A stretch of DNA of 64,000 bases, taken from the NCBI GenBank assembly GCA_027625915.1, contig JANTQA010000060.1, positions 2,232,001 to 2,296,000 on the forward strand, in the 5' to 3' direction. The DNA is from Anaeramoeba flamelloides. Its lineage: Eukaryota; Metamonada; Anaeramoebidae. This document shows positions 1 to 11,260 of this stretch, in pieces (position 1 is the stretch's first letter; each line of letters starts with the position of its first letter). Position numbers and translations under genes: made by a program. The notes beneath the pieces are model-generated. The model ran no database searches. It was not told where the DNA came from and saw nothing but the letters and a program-made list of their open reading frames with translations.

Positions 1-1135
1 TATAAGAATATATACTTAAACAGTTTATTTTTTTTCGTACTTCAATACTTGGTAATAATATAGGATATTTAATAATTAAATTTTGAAAAATAAAAAAGTT
101 ATAATTTTGTTATACCCCAACAAAAAAAATCATATCTTGAATAAAAATTTAAATGATTTGTACTCTATAATCGATTCTTTAAAAACACTAACTCTTTTTA
201 TTTTTAATATTATTACAGTGATCAAAATAATTCGTACACAACAACTACTATAATCAGTGTTTCAAAATATTATCGGTACTTTTTTTTCTTCTTACTCCAA
301 GTCAACATCCAATCCATAACCCAATAGTATACCTAAGTTCAAATCAATTTTGAAAGTAAAAATTTAGATATTTTTAGTAAAATTTAAATCCTTAATGCAA
401 ATAGTTGAAAATTTTCCATAATATTCACAATTTTTTTTAATTTTTTTTGTTTTTTTAAATTTTCAAATTTATTAAAAATTAACTCTATTTTTTGAGATAA
501 ATTTTCCAATTTGATCCTTCATTTTTAGAATTTCTTTTTAAATAATAGAACTTTAAGAAACCAATACCATATTTTTTGAGGGTTTATTATCAGTTTCTTA
601 GATTGGTTAATGTATAGGTCTTCTATAACAAATAAACACGCTTTTTTTTTTGAAACACGCATTAAATAATTTTGCACGCTTTATTTTGACCACAGTAAAA
701 ATTGAAAATTAATTTTTTTAAAAGTATTATAACGAGTTGATATGGTCTGTTGGCTCTCTATTTATCCAATTTTAAAGACCTGAGTTCTTTAAAAATTGTA
801 CTTTAGCATATTTTAATATAAAAAGATTATTAAAACTACAACCTTAAATTATATGTTTCTGAGAGAGATCAACAAGTTAATGTGTATTTAAAATCTAAGC
901 TTACCATTTGGAAAAGCCTAAAGCTTTTTGAAAGGTCACCCCCTTTTTTAAAAGCCTTTTTTTGTTATTAAGTTGACTGAAAAAAGAAGTAAATTAAGAT
1001 TTTTTCTGGTTTTTTGTCACAACAAACAATTTCAATTTACTTTTCTTCTCCAAGGCAAGTCGCAAAATTAGTCATACAAAAAATCCAAAAAAATTATTCA
1101 TTTTTTTTAATTCCATCGATCTTTTTTCTTTAAAA
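1..1135. other. Upstream region of eL19, no gene seen
   Basis: This stretch is A+T-rich with many T and A runs. I found no open frame resembling a protein, no tRNA-like fold and no clear inverted repeat. The last 120 bases before the eL19 start include a pyrimidine-rich patch (cttttcttctcc, about 1039-1051) that could lie at or near the transcription start of a ribosomal protein gene; that is inference only. Confidence 0.5.
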
Positions 1136-1870
1136 ATGGTTTCTTTAAAACTCCAAAAAAGATTAGCATCCTCAGTACTTGGTGTTGGTAAAAGAAGAGT
1201 CTGGTTAGATCCTAATGAAATCCAAACCATCTCCATGTCCAACTCTCGAAGAAGCATTCGAAAGCTTCACCGTGATGGTTTAATCATCAAAAAGCCCGAA
1301 AATGCCGTCTCGAGAACAAGATTCAGAAAGAGACTGATTGCCAAAAGAAAAGGAAGACACACCGGCTTAGGTAAAAGAAAGGGTACCAAAAAGACACGTA
1401 TGCCACCAAAGATCTTGTGGATCAGAAGAATTAGAATCTTGAGACGATTATTGAAGAAATACAGAGACTCTGGAAAAATCGATCGTCACACATACCACGA
1501 ACTCTACTTGAAAGCAAAAGGTAATGAATTCAAAAACAAAAGAAATTTGATTGAACACATCCACAGAGCTAAGGCCGAAAAGATCAGACAAGAGCAACTT
1601 GAACAACAAGCACAAGCCCGAATTGAAAAGAGAAAGAGCGCTCGTGAAAGAAGAAATAAACGTGTTCTTGAAAAGAGAGAAAAGTTTATGACCACCAATT
1701 TACATAAAGACTTAGAAAAGGGAATGGTAGTTGAAAAAACAAAAAAGAAACAACAACCAAAAAAGAAGCAACAGCCAAAGAAAAAAGAACAACCAAAGAA
1801 AAAAGAACAACCAAAAAAAAAGCAACAACCAAAAAAGAAGCAACAACAAAAGAAAAAAGGAAAGAAATAA
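1136..1870 (+). CDS. RPL19: 60S ribosomal protein L19 (eL19)
   Basis: This is a large-subunit ribosomal protein, a structural component of the cytosolic 60S subunit. The frame is uninterrupted from ATG to TAA (244 codons) and intron-free. The N-terminus ([15 protein letters not shown]), the KVWLDP-type segment ([10 protein letters not shown]), the [14 protein letters not shown] segment, [18 protein letters not shown] and the long basic helix ending near residue 190 are all diagnostic of eL19. The usual family length is about 190-200 residues. Here the protein continues for about 45 residues as a Lys/Gln/Pro tail of six or seven QQPKKK- or EQPKKK-like repeats (residues about 200-244). Codon use is richer in C and G than in the neighbouring genes, as expected for a highly expressed gene. 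The family call is certain; the role of the repeat tail is unknown. Confidence 0.98.
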   Translation: MVSLKLQKRLASSVLGVGKRRVWLDPNEIQTISMSNSRRSIRKLHRDGLIIKKPENAVSRTRFRKRLIAKRKGRHTGLGKRKGTKKTRMPPKILWIRRIRILRRLLKKYRDSGKIDRHTYHELYLKAKGNEFKNKRNLIEHIHRAKAEKIRQEQLEQQAQARIEKRKSARERRNKRVLEKREKFMTTNLHKDLEKGMVVEKTKKKQQPKKKQQPKKKEQPKKKEQPKKKQQPKKKQQQKKKGKK

Positions 1871-2700
1871 TCAACTCAACTACAATATTAAACTAAGAAA
1901 TACTCTTTTTCTATTTTTTTTTATTTTTTTTTCTTTTATTTCTTTTTTTTTTTTTTTTTCTTCATTTTTACTTTTCAATCTCTTCTTTTACAAATTATTT
2001 TTATTTCCCTACAAAAAAGGAAAAACAAGTATTTTCAATATCATGTTCTGAAAGCTCTTAATAGATTCTTTTTTTTTTATTGGATCAAAAAATTATAGAA
2101 CCACTTTATTAATTTTTTTTTTTGAAATTTTTTTGCTTTTTAATTTTTTTTTTTTTTAAATTTATTTTTATTTTTTTGTCTTTTTTTCAAAAAAATTTTT
2201 TTGAGGCTTTTTCTGTTTTTTCATCATTTCCTTTTCACTTACCAATTTCAGCTTATTAAATTTTAAAGTGTAGTCTTGAGAAAGAGAACCTTTTTTTCAA
2301 TTTTCATCTCGAAAATCCTTTGAAGGGTGAATTTTCAAAATACAATTTACTTTTCATAACTCCTAATTCTTTGTGCTTTGTGAGTAACTCATTTATTTTG
2401 GTCTTTACAATGAGATAAAAAAAGATCAAAAAAACTTTTGAAATATAATTTTTTTTACTCCTTTCAGGGACTAATAACTCTTATTTATTTTTTTTCCCAA
2501 AAGTAATAGATTTCTTATTTGCACAAGAATACAATTAAACTTGATGAAACTACTCATTTACCAACTTTAGAGAAATGAGGTATAATTTTTAAAAGAATTT
2601 CTTTTTATCCCAATTAAATTTTCAGTTAAAAGATCCTGATCAGATTTTATTGGATTGAATTTTTGGATCAAAATAGAAAAAAGAAAGAGAAAGTTTTATA
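1871..2700. other. 3' flank of eL19, T-rich, no gene seen
   Basis: The region just after the eL19 stop is dominated by T runs (about 1910-2200), consistent with a 3' UTR and polyadenylation region. I see no coding frame or structured repeat here. Confidence 0.5.
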
Positions 2701-3118
2701 ACTGTTGTGGAAAAAAAGTGAAACATGGAAAAAAAGTGAAACACTGTTATTAATTGGGAACCTTACTGAAAATGAAAAGTAAAATCAATAAAAAGAAGAA
2801 ACCAATTAACTTGCAATAATAACCCATTATATTATTTTCAATCAACCCAACAAATACAATTTAAATCTTCTTGATTTATAGAAATTGTTGGTGTGGTTTT
2901 AGAGTCATCAAAAATAGTCAATTTTTTGAACAAATATTTAATAATTGATCAATCAAAGAAAAACCCATACCAAAAGATAGTATTTAAAAAACTGTTATTG
3001 TTGTCAATACTTCATTTTGTCTTTATTTATTTATTTATTCCTTTTTTCAGTGATCTTACTTGGAATTTTCAGTAATGTTCCCAATTAAAAATCTTGTTTC
3101 ACTTTTTTTCCACAACGG
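2701..3118. mobile_element. Non-autonomous DNA element, family 1 copy 1 (TA-flanked)
   Basis: The ends are inverted repeats: GTTGTGGAAAAAAAGTGAAA begins at 2704, and its complement ends near 3116. A TA dinucleotide lies immediately outside each end (2699-2700 and 3119-3120), the target duplication expected of Tc1/mariner-type elements. The left end carries a second tandem GGAAAAAAAGTGAAAC. The interior has no believable transposase. Two further copies occur in this window, at 38728-39140 (opposite orientation, truncated) and 54104-54557, and share the interior segment around TTATTTTCAATCAA. This is best read as a MITE-like fossil; the superfamily is inferred from TA flanks only. Confidence 0.8.
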
Positions 3119-5822
3119 TAAAACATTTTTATTTTGAAGAAATCTCAATTTTTGTAATTTCTGAGAGATTTATATTACAAATAACATTTCAATTATATAT
3201 TTATGTTTAAAAATACAAGAAAAACAGATCAAATATTGAACTTTTAAGGGATTAGCCTTTAAAAAAAAATAGATAACTTGTTTTATTCACAAATATTTAT
3301 TAGATTTCTTGAAATTTCAAAAGATTAGGTAATTTTCTTTATCCAAATATTCAGCGTTAAAATAAAAAACTGTTATTATTTAAATAAGTTCTTTGATAAT
3401 ATTTCTTATTTTTTATTAGAATTATTAAATTAATTCTATTTTATTTTTTTGAAAATATTTTACAAATTGAAAAATAATACCAAAGCCTCTTGATAATTTT
3501 ATTCTTTGTTTTATTTTTAACTCACTAAAAAAATTAGAATTGGGTTCTTAATTATTGATTATAAATAATCAAATTAAAAATTATTTCTTTAGATTATAAG
3601 TTGAATTTTATGAAATTTTAAAAAAGTTTGATCTGAGAATTTTTAATTCGATTGTTTGGTTCTTTTTCTCAGATTTTTTCATTCAAATAAAAAGAAAAAA
3701 TTGATTTGAAAGATCCTTTTAAGAAATTTTAATTTTTACTAGAATACAATAATTAGAGGATTTTTTTGAAATTAAGTAAATTTTTTAAACTAGGCTCTTT
3801 TAAATACTTCACAGTCTGATTTATATTTTTTTTGCAAAGCTCCTTCGAAAATAATAAATAATTTTTTCTACTTCAAAGAAAATATTTTTTAGTTTAATAA
3901 TGTGAAAATATGTTGGATTTTGGACTTTTCAAAAATGTAACAATCTTGATCAGATTGTAATAAAAATAATAATTCATTTCTGAAAATAGTATTAAAGGAT
4001 TGTTTACTTTTGTAGTAATCAGACTTTTAAATCATTTTTTCAACTTCAAGAAGTGGAAATTTTTTTGGATCAGCTATTACATTAATGAGAAAAGATTTCT
4101 TTGTTTATGTCAACTGACATCTTAAGTACAATATTAATTTGAATTGTACTAAAATTCCAATACACATATGAAAAAAGGGATGCCTTAATATTTTAGATTT
4201 TTTTTTTACATAATTGTTCATTTTCCTGAAATATATAAAATCTTTTCAATATTCCCATAGGAGAGAGGTTTTTTTGTTAACAAAGGTGGGATTTTCTAAT
4301 AGTAAAAAAAAATCCAATATAATAATAGAATAACAATGTTTGGGGAAGAAACAGAAATTCAAAAATCAAGATTAATTTTCAGAAATCAAAAACAAAAAAA
4401 AAACCCAAACATTTTTTAATAGGTTATTAAATTGTATTTTTTGCTATTAAACCCCCTACTCTTGTTGCCAAGATACCTCCCCATTCAGGAATCCAATTAA
4501 AAGTTCTATATTTTTTGGGAAAATAAAAAATTTTGTCAAAAAAAAACATAAAATATTATGACATCACTTTTACATATGTGTACCAAAAATAATAAGAAGT
4601 CGAAAAAAATTCCTAGGTATTCCAAAGAAATATTACCACTTCATTGGTATTGTTTTCTTATCTTAAAAACTATTTTTACTTTTTTTAATAAATTTTTTTA
4701 TGAAAATAATCTTTGAATGTTTACAAACATTTAAATTTGAAAAAAGATTATTTTGTATCTGTTATGAGGGTATTAATTTGGTTCTCAGCTGATTGGTCTG
4801 ACTTTGAATTGGATTTTAAATAGCAGTATAAAAATAAATTTATTTTTTTTTTATTTCAAAATCCGAATTTAAGATTTTAAGACTAATATATCAGAACTTA
4901 AGTAATAAAAAAACGTGGTTTATAATATATATATATTTAAATTTTTAATTAAGAATCGTTTTAATTATAGCTTTAAAAAAAAAAAAAACAATTCTTTTAA
5001 GGTAATTGAATAAAAAGAAAATAAATATCCTTCTAAAATCCAAAAATTTAAATTTATTCTTGAACACCTACCAATCTAGTATTCTTAGACTCTTCAATTC
5101 GGATTTCGGGAAAAAAAAATTAAATTGACAAAAGTGCCTTTTTGAGCCACTATTAAAACCCATACTAAGTCCAAGATCGATCAGCTAAGAACCAAATTAA
5201 CATACAGACACACCACCAGACATAAAATAATCTTTCTTCATTTTCAGGGGATTGTAACATTATTGCACCCAAATTCATTTACAAAATTGATAAAACAAGT
5301 AAAAAAAATCTCTCCATCTTGAAAAGTAATTAGATGAATTTTGCCTTCAATCAAAAGGTACTCGGGAATTGTTTGTTTGCAATTTTTTTGTAAATTACAA
5401 GTAAAAAATTCTAAAAGGGAATCAGATATTTATCAAATAAAAATTGGTTCAAAAAATAATCCAAATTTCAAAATCTAATAGTTGGGTAAACAATAATTCT
5501 GGAAAAACAAATGGTTAAACAAATATGGTTGATCTGAAATACAGAGAGGATAGAATAAAAATCGAACAAATTAACTTTATTTTCCTTTTTTTTTTACTCA
5601 AGATTTTACAAATAAAAAGTAAAAGTCGTCAAAAATCTCTCTTGCAAAACAGAAAAAAACAATCTCACAAAATATTCATAAGTTCAAATGGCTTTTTTAA
5701 ATGAAATTTTATTTAAACAATGGTCAAGCAATCAGATTAAATAAATTATTTCTTAAATGTTTCTCCTTTTGAATTGTTGTTTCCCAAGAAAATCATTTTT
5801 TATTTTTTTAACTTTAGCTCGA
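3119..5822. other. Intergenic region, A+T-rich, no gene seen
   Basis: I see no protein-like frame. At 3244-3257 there is a lone TTAAGGGATTAGCC, identical to the left end of the TTAA-flanked element at 26036-26790, so it may be a truncated relative. A short (TA)n lies near 4926. The last bases before 5823 (tttttaactttag) look like a 3' splice site, which could mean that a 5' UTR intron or upstream exon of the next gene lies here. Confidence 0.45.
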
Positions 5823-6553
5823 ATGACAAATGAAATTCAAACAAAACAAAACAGTTCAACAGAAGACGAAATTAAAAAAGAAACAAAAACAAACCTTTCT
5901 GAAAATGAAGAAATCCAAGAATTACAAAAAGAATTAAATGTTTTAATAGATATAACAGAATATGATAAAAAACAATACCAAGGAGAAATTTCAAACTTAC
6001 AAAGTTAGTGTCTCTTTTTCTTTTTCTTTTTTTTTTTCTTTTTCCGAGATCAGTAAGCCACAACAACAAATTATAATTATTTTCTTCCTATTTATTTTGC
6101 AATTTTTGGCTTCATTGAATCTTTTTTTTTTTTTATTAATTTTTATTGTTTGTTTTATTTTTTTTTTGTTTTGATTTTTAACCTTGCTTGTTCATAAATT
6201 GAAAAGATCAACTCGAAAGAAGAAAAACAGCACTTGAGAATTCAAACTCACTGGGCAGCAAGATCTTACAAGCCAATAATGAATTTAAAACACAGAATTC
6301 AGAACTTTTAAAGGAGTTAGATTCTCTTGAAAATGAAATTAACCAGCTGACCTTACAAAACCATGAATTAAAAAATGAGTTGGTAACTGTCTCAAACTCA
6401 ACTCTTGAGGAGCTTGGAATACCGAACAATGATACGAGTGATCCTGAATCAAATGAGAAAACTATCGAATCAATTAAAAAAATCCCTTCTTCTCCAAAAA
6501 AAAATAAAAAAAAACACAGGTTCCGTTTAAAATCATTTCGTAAAAAGAAATAA
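5823..6553 (+). CDS. Small coiled-coil protein with basic C-terminal tail, one intron
   Basis: I do not recognise a family. Exon 1 is 5823-6003 and exon 2 is 6207-6553. The 203 bp intron starts GTTAGT, ends in AG and joins in phase, giving 175 residues. After an acidic, polar N-terminus (about 25 residues), residues about 28-115 form heptads typical of a parallel coiled coil (EIQELQKELNVLI, then NSELLKELDSLENEINQL). The last 20 residues are strongly basic (KKNKKKHRFRLKSF and RKKK), resembling a nuclear localisation signal or an acidic-lipid or nucleic-acid contact. The frame is open upstream to an ATG at 5757, but that would add a hydrophobic leader, and a splice-acceptor-like TTTAG precedes the 5823 ATG, so I prefer the downstream start. 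Function unknown; possibly an adaptor or oligomerisation protein. Confidence 0.75.
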
Positions 6554-6840
6554 CCTAAACGGTGTTTCATGAAAACGAAGGTTTTTTATAAAAACATATT
6601 GAAGAATATGAATTCTTATTTTGAGGACAAATTTGAAATAAAATGTATTAAATTTTTCTGAAAGATTTTAATGAAATAATAATTTCGTTTTTTATTTTTC
6701 CTTCTTTTTTTTTCCATTTTTGAATTTCATTTGTAAATCTATTTCAAATTTTTTTTTAAATTTAAAGATCTATATCCACGAAGGAAAAAAATCTTTCTTT
6801 TATTTAAGTGATTTTTGAAGATAGAAAATTACTTTTCTCC
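6554..6840. other. 3' flank of the coiled-coil gene
   Basis: Short non-coding region with T-rich stretches. Nothing specific was seen before the hairpin cluster that follows. Confidence 0.4.
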
Positions 6841-7200
6841 TTATGCCGTTAGGTTTTTTTTAATTTGAGAAATAAACTGAAAATTTAGTTAATTTTCTGT
6901 TTTATTTAAAAAAGTAAAAAAAAACCTAGGTACTCTACGGACACTTTCTTTAGGTTTTCCAGAATTTAAAAGAATTGAGGTAAATCAAAATTTTTTTTCT
7001 ATTCTTATGAGTTCTGGAAAAACATTGTTCAGTTTTCTTGAGTTTCTGTTGATTTGTGAAGTGTTCTAGGTTTTTTTGAGGTTTTCTATTTTATTTCAAA
7101 AAGTAAAAAAAACCTAACGAAAATCGATCGATTTTAAAAATAAAACAGAAAACCTCAAGAAAACTGCCATTAGGTTTTTTTTTGCTTTTTGAAATAATAG
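6840..7200. repeat. Hairpin-cluster repeat, site 1
   Basis: Successive palindromes are separated by short linkers. The first stem is AGGTTTTTTTTAATTTGAG with its complement ending near 6929 (AAAAAAAAACCTA). The second runs from CCAGAATTTAAAAGAATTG (about 6959) to TTCTGGAAAA (about 7022). The third joins CAGTTTTCTTGAG (about 7030) to CTCAAGAAAACTG (about 7168). The linker contains TACTCTACGGACACT. Related clusters occur at about 34915-35110, 42060-42425, 46550-46770, 46925-47110 and 47285-47550. This one begins about 290 bp after the coiled-coil gene. Copies are imperfect, so this is a dispersed family, not one tandem array. Confidence 0.75.
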
Positions 7201-8443
7201 GAAAAATTTTTGAAATTTTCTTTTTATTTCAAAAAAAAATCACTGTTTGCTTTTTCGCAATTAAAAAGAATGGAGTGCAATCAAAGTTTTTTTTTTTTTA
7301 ATTCTTCTGGGTTAAAGCCCCCTATACCCTCTCTAATAATATACGGTCCTACAACAAGACTGTTTATAATTGTATTTTTGTTATTATATAATTTTTAGAC
7401 ATTGTTGAACTCTCCAGCTAGTAGATTATTTGATTTTTTTTTGTTTGAAAACATTAATTCTAAATCTAATTGGTATAGTTCCTGATTATATAAACAATTA
7501 AAATTCTCATTTTCAAGTGTTCAGAAAATATAAACCTTTTTTTAATTTTTCGAAATTTAATGTTTCTGGTTTTTCTCTCAATTTATAGTTTCTTCCTTTT
7601 TTTTTTTTAATCTCGGAAGATAACTTTTTGCTAGTTTTTTTATATATTTATCTAGCTGGATAAATATTAATTTATTAAAAAAATGTTAATGATTTATTGA
7701 TAAATCTAATCCTTCTTTCAAAATTACTGTATATAAAATCAAATGAATTGTAGAATCTAATAAAAATTATGCAAAATAAGAACTGTAAAAAATTGTATTA
7801 TTAATATGTATTGTGTTTATTATGTTCATATAATTGATAAAATTTTTCCTAATATTATGCTAAAATTTTGAAATGTAACATCATTTCACTCAACTGTGCC
7901 AGAAAAAAACTCATAAAAATCAATTTTTTTTTAAAACCAGTTAACAAAAAGATCTTTAGAAATAAGAAAAATAATAAATTTTATATTAGGGTTAGATTAA
8001 TAAAATAATAGTCATGACAAACCATAAATTGATAAAAACAAATATAATGTAAAAAAATTTTTCCACGAGGATATAAACGCCTAATGTAAAAATTATTAAT
8101 TTCTTTAGAAAATTAAAATTTTGGGAAATACGTTTTTTATACTAAAACGAGTTGTGTAATTTTTTAGCATTAAAAGAATCCCCGAACAGAAATTCCAAAA
8201 GGTATCTTTTTGTTTAAATTTTCAAGATCCGATGTTTTTTTAGGTGAAATTGTTTCTCAGTATCAATTATTGAATAGAAAATCCTTTATGAAAAACTTTT
8301 TTTAAAAAACAAAACCATTTAACTAAGATCAAAAATCAAAAAAGTATTTTTATTTAAAAAATTGAAACGACAAAGTATAAAAATAGTTTTGGTTGTAATT
8401 ATAACACTTTATAATTTTTTTAGGGGTAACAGAATTTATTAAT

Positions 8444-8477
<34 letters not shown>

Positions 8478-8675
8478 CAATTTTTTATCAAATTTCTTGT
8501 ATCCATTAAGAATTCTTTTTACATGGTATACAATAAAATAAATAAGAATATATATTTAATATGTTCATTAGCTTTTGTGAACTAATCAAAAACTATTTTC
8601 TCATCTCTTGAAACTCTTTTTGATAAAAATAATTTTTAATCATTGGGTTATTTGTTGTTTTTAGTTTTAAATTTT
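7201..8675. other. Intergenic region, no gene seen
   Basis: A+T-rich sequence with no convincing coding frame. A simple repeat of CA followed by TA lies at about 8443-8478. Confidence 0.45.
8443..8478. repeat. (CA)n/(TA)n microsatellite
   Basis: A run of CA dinucleotides passes directly into a run of TA dinucleotides. A longer tract of the same compound type occurs at 39994-40071. Confidence 0.9.
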
Positions 8676-9220
8676 GTAATAAACCCCAATTCAAAATTTT
8701 TAACACACCAAAATTCGATTTGTGAAAAAAAAAACTTATTTAATCACTTCTCGAAGATTTACCAAATTAGAACCATTCACTAATTGAAATGTTAACACCT
8801 TTTTATAAATTACAATACTCACAAAACAAAAAATAAATAATTATCAATACAAATAAATCATGGGTGTGTTAAAATTTTTGGAGAGAGCAAAACAAAAAAA
8901 TACATTAGTAAATTTGTTGAAATTCTTTTTGGATTATTGATCGATCAAATGGTTAGATACTACCAACTAATTTTATTTGAGTTCTTCTATTTGGAACAAC
9001 TTTCAACTTTAACATAATATAAACCTTGTAGAAAAATTTTGATCCAACGAAGCAAATTACATAATTCAAACAATGAAATGAAAACAAAAACTAAAAGATG
9101 AAAAAATGATTTTCATATTTTTCAAAAATCAAAATTATCTCCAATTTCAATGAAATTGTATTATTGTGATTGTTTGGAACGTTTTAGCTGTGTGGAAAAT
9201 TTTGAATTTTAGTTTATTAC
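8676..9220. mobile_element. DNA element, family 3 copy 1, 33 bp inverted ends
   Basis: The left end (GTAATAAACCCCAATTCAAA at 8676) and the right end (complement of GTTTATTAC ending at 9220) form inverted repeats of about 33 bp with a few mismatches; both continue into ACACA. The interior resembles the element at 52146-53005: both carry a segment reading (E/K)RAxQK then LLK. It also shares its right part with about 46170-46330. No intact transposase frame remains. The element is about 545 bp long. Confidence 0.7.
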
Positions 9221-9795
9221 TTTTTAATTATTTTGGTTTAGCATTGTGAAATAAGACTTGATTTTTGAAAAAAAAAAAATTATAAAACAACTATTTTTTC
9301 ATAACAGAAATTGCGTGATATCTATTCCATAAAATAAATTCTGTAAAATATATATCATAAAATAAAATAAGATACATAAATTAGGAAAAAATTGATCAAA
9401 AAAGCTGATCTGAAAAAAAATTGAGGAATATATTTTGCTTTTTGAATATCATTTTACTGTATTTACTTTATATATTAAATAAAAACTTGGTTCTTTATTT
9501 TCAATTATTTTATTCGATACTAAAAATAACAGAAAAGTTCCATTATATATTTGAAAAATCATCTAAAAAGTAAAAAAAAAGTAAAAAATAAAAAATCACA
9601 CAGCTTTTTCAAAAATCAAAAGTACAAAAGTTCCAGGATTACTGTGAATTTTTCATTTTACCTAATTTTGATTTTGATAAAATTTTATCAAAAGTTTACT
9701 CTGAGGATCAGAAAGTTGATATTCAGTATATAAAATTTAATTTTTTTTGTACAATTAAATTAAAAATAATATTACGGCATCATTTAAATTTGGAT

Positions 9796-10508
9796 ATAAA
9801 CTCTTTTTCAAATAAAAGTGCACAGAAAGCTTTAAGAATTATTCATAATTGAATCAAATTAATTGTAGCATCATTCTAAAATCAAATAAACTCTATAAAA
9901 TATAAAAAAGTACCCAACAGAATCTCTAAAACTCATTAAAACAAAACAATAAAAATTAACATTAAATAATTTAAAAATTGATATGCCCTTTTATTTGTTA
10001 TGAGAAATCTCCTTTTATAAATTTTAAAGAAAAAAAAATTATTAAATGAATAAAAACCTTTAAACAAAGTGAAATTCGGTTAAAGTTCTTTACAAGTTAT
10101 TGATAACTCTTTCCACATCAAAATTTTGTTCTTTAAAGTCTCATTTTAAAGTTAAAGCCGCAATACATAAGGGTATTTTGTTGGAATTGTTTTTTCTTTA
10201 TTTCTCTTTTCTTTGTTCTGTGCTTCAATCCAATAATGGCCTTTCTTAATTACTATATCGAGCTCATTCGAAATCAAAGTTGGACTGTTTCCATTTTTAT
10301 ACTATCAGATTATTTCCAAATAGTTTTCTTCTTATCTTGTTTTTTTTTTTTCCAACTGTTCAATACCCATAAATAAAAATAAACAAAAAATGAAAAAAAT
10401 GAATAATTAAAATGAAAATCACCAATAAGTAATTATCTTATTAACAATCAAATTCAATAGTATTGCTGATTTGAAGGGTATTCCCTATTGTTTGAAAAAG
10501 AGTTTGTA
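9796..10508. mobile_element. DNA element, family 2 copy 1 (TIR AAACTCTTTTTCAAA)
   Basis: The ends are AAACTCTTTTTCAAA at 9798 and its complement TTTGAAAAAGAGTTT at 10491. TA lies at or just outside each end. A second copy in opposite orientation is at 21245-21931, and long internal segments align, for example AATAAGTAATTATCTTATTA (about 10423) and CCAACTGTTCAATA (about 10352). The two copies flank the CH/PH gene. No transposase frame is visible, so this looks like a non-autonomous DNA transposon fossil. Confidence 0.82.
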
Positions 10509-11260
10509 ATCTTGTTATGGATATGATTATTTTGTCTATCAATCAATTTTTATTTATTTATTTTTCATCTTGAATAAAATTGAACTCTTCAATTATCTTG
10601 AGTAAATATTCTTTGTTTTATTAAGATTTATCAAAATTAAAGTAATTTTAAAAAAAAATAATTCACAAGTACATGACAACAAATTCCATTCTTAGTAATA
10701 TTCTCTAGAATTTTATTTCAAAGCAACTTATTTAATTAACTCCAAACCCAAATCTTATTTGTTGCCATTATATCAAAAATTAAAAAAAAAATTGAAAAAA
10801 TCTATTAGAAAAAAAAATTGTTTGTTATATATAATTTTTTGTTTTTATTTAATTTTGATATGAATATATGAATAATATTATATTATAATTATCTAACAAT
10901 ATCACATTATTTAAAAATATTTATGTTATAAATAAAAAAACATGGTATAATCGTTATTTAACTATTAAACAAAGTGTAATGGATTCAAAAATATAACTAA
11001 ACAGGAAATAAATGAAAAAAAAAAGATGAAGAAGAAGAACAAAAAAAAAAAATAATAATTCCATTACTAAATCTTATTTCAAAAAAAAAAAAATAATGAT
11101 AATAATAATTAATTAGTGATTTGTCGAAAAGTTTATTGTTTGAACAAACCTTTGTTTCATTGTATATCAAATTAGAAATTAATAAAAATATTAAAAACGG
11201 AATTTATAAAATGGCTGTATAATAACAATCTTCAATTTACAATTGATTAAATTGCATAAA
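10509..11260. other. 3' flank of the CH/PH gene
   Basis: A+T-rich non-coding sequence between the family 2 element and the minus-strand stop codon. No gene or further repeat was recognised. Confidence 0.4.

Noticed and set aside
2893-3075. 60-codon open frame inside the family 1 element as a possible transposase remnant
   Set aside because: It has no start codon of the usual kind, no recognisable motif and is not preserved in the copies at 38728 and 54104.
5757-5822. Upstream ATG of the coiled-coil gene, giving a hydrophobic leader like a signal peptide
   Set aside because: The extra residues end at a splice-acceptor-like TTTAG and the downstream part looks cytosolic, so the later ATG is preferred, though not proven.
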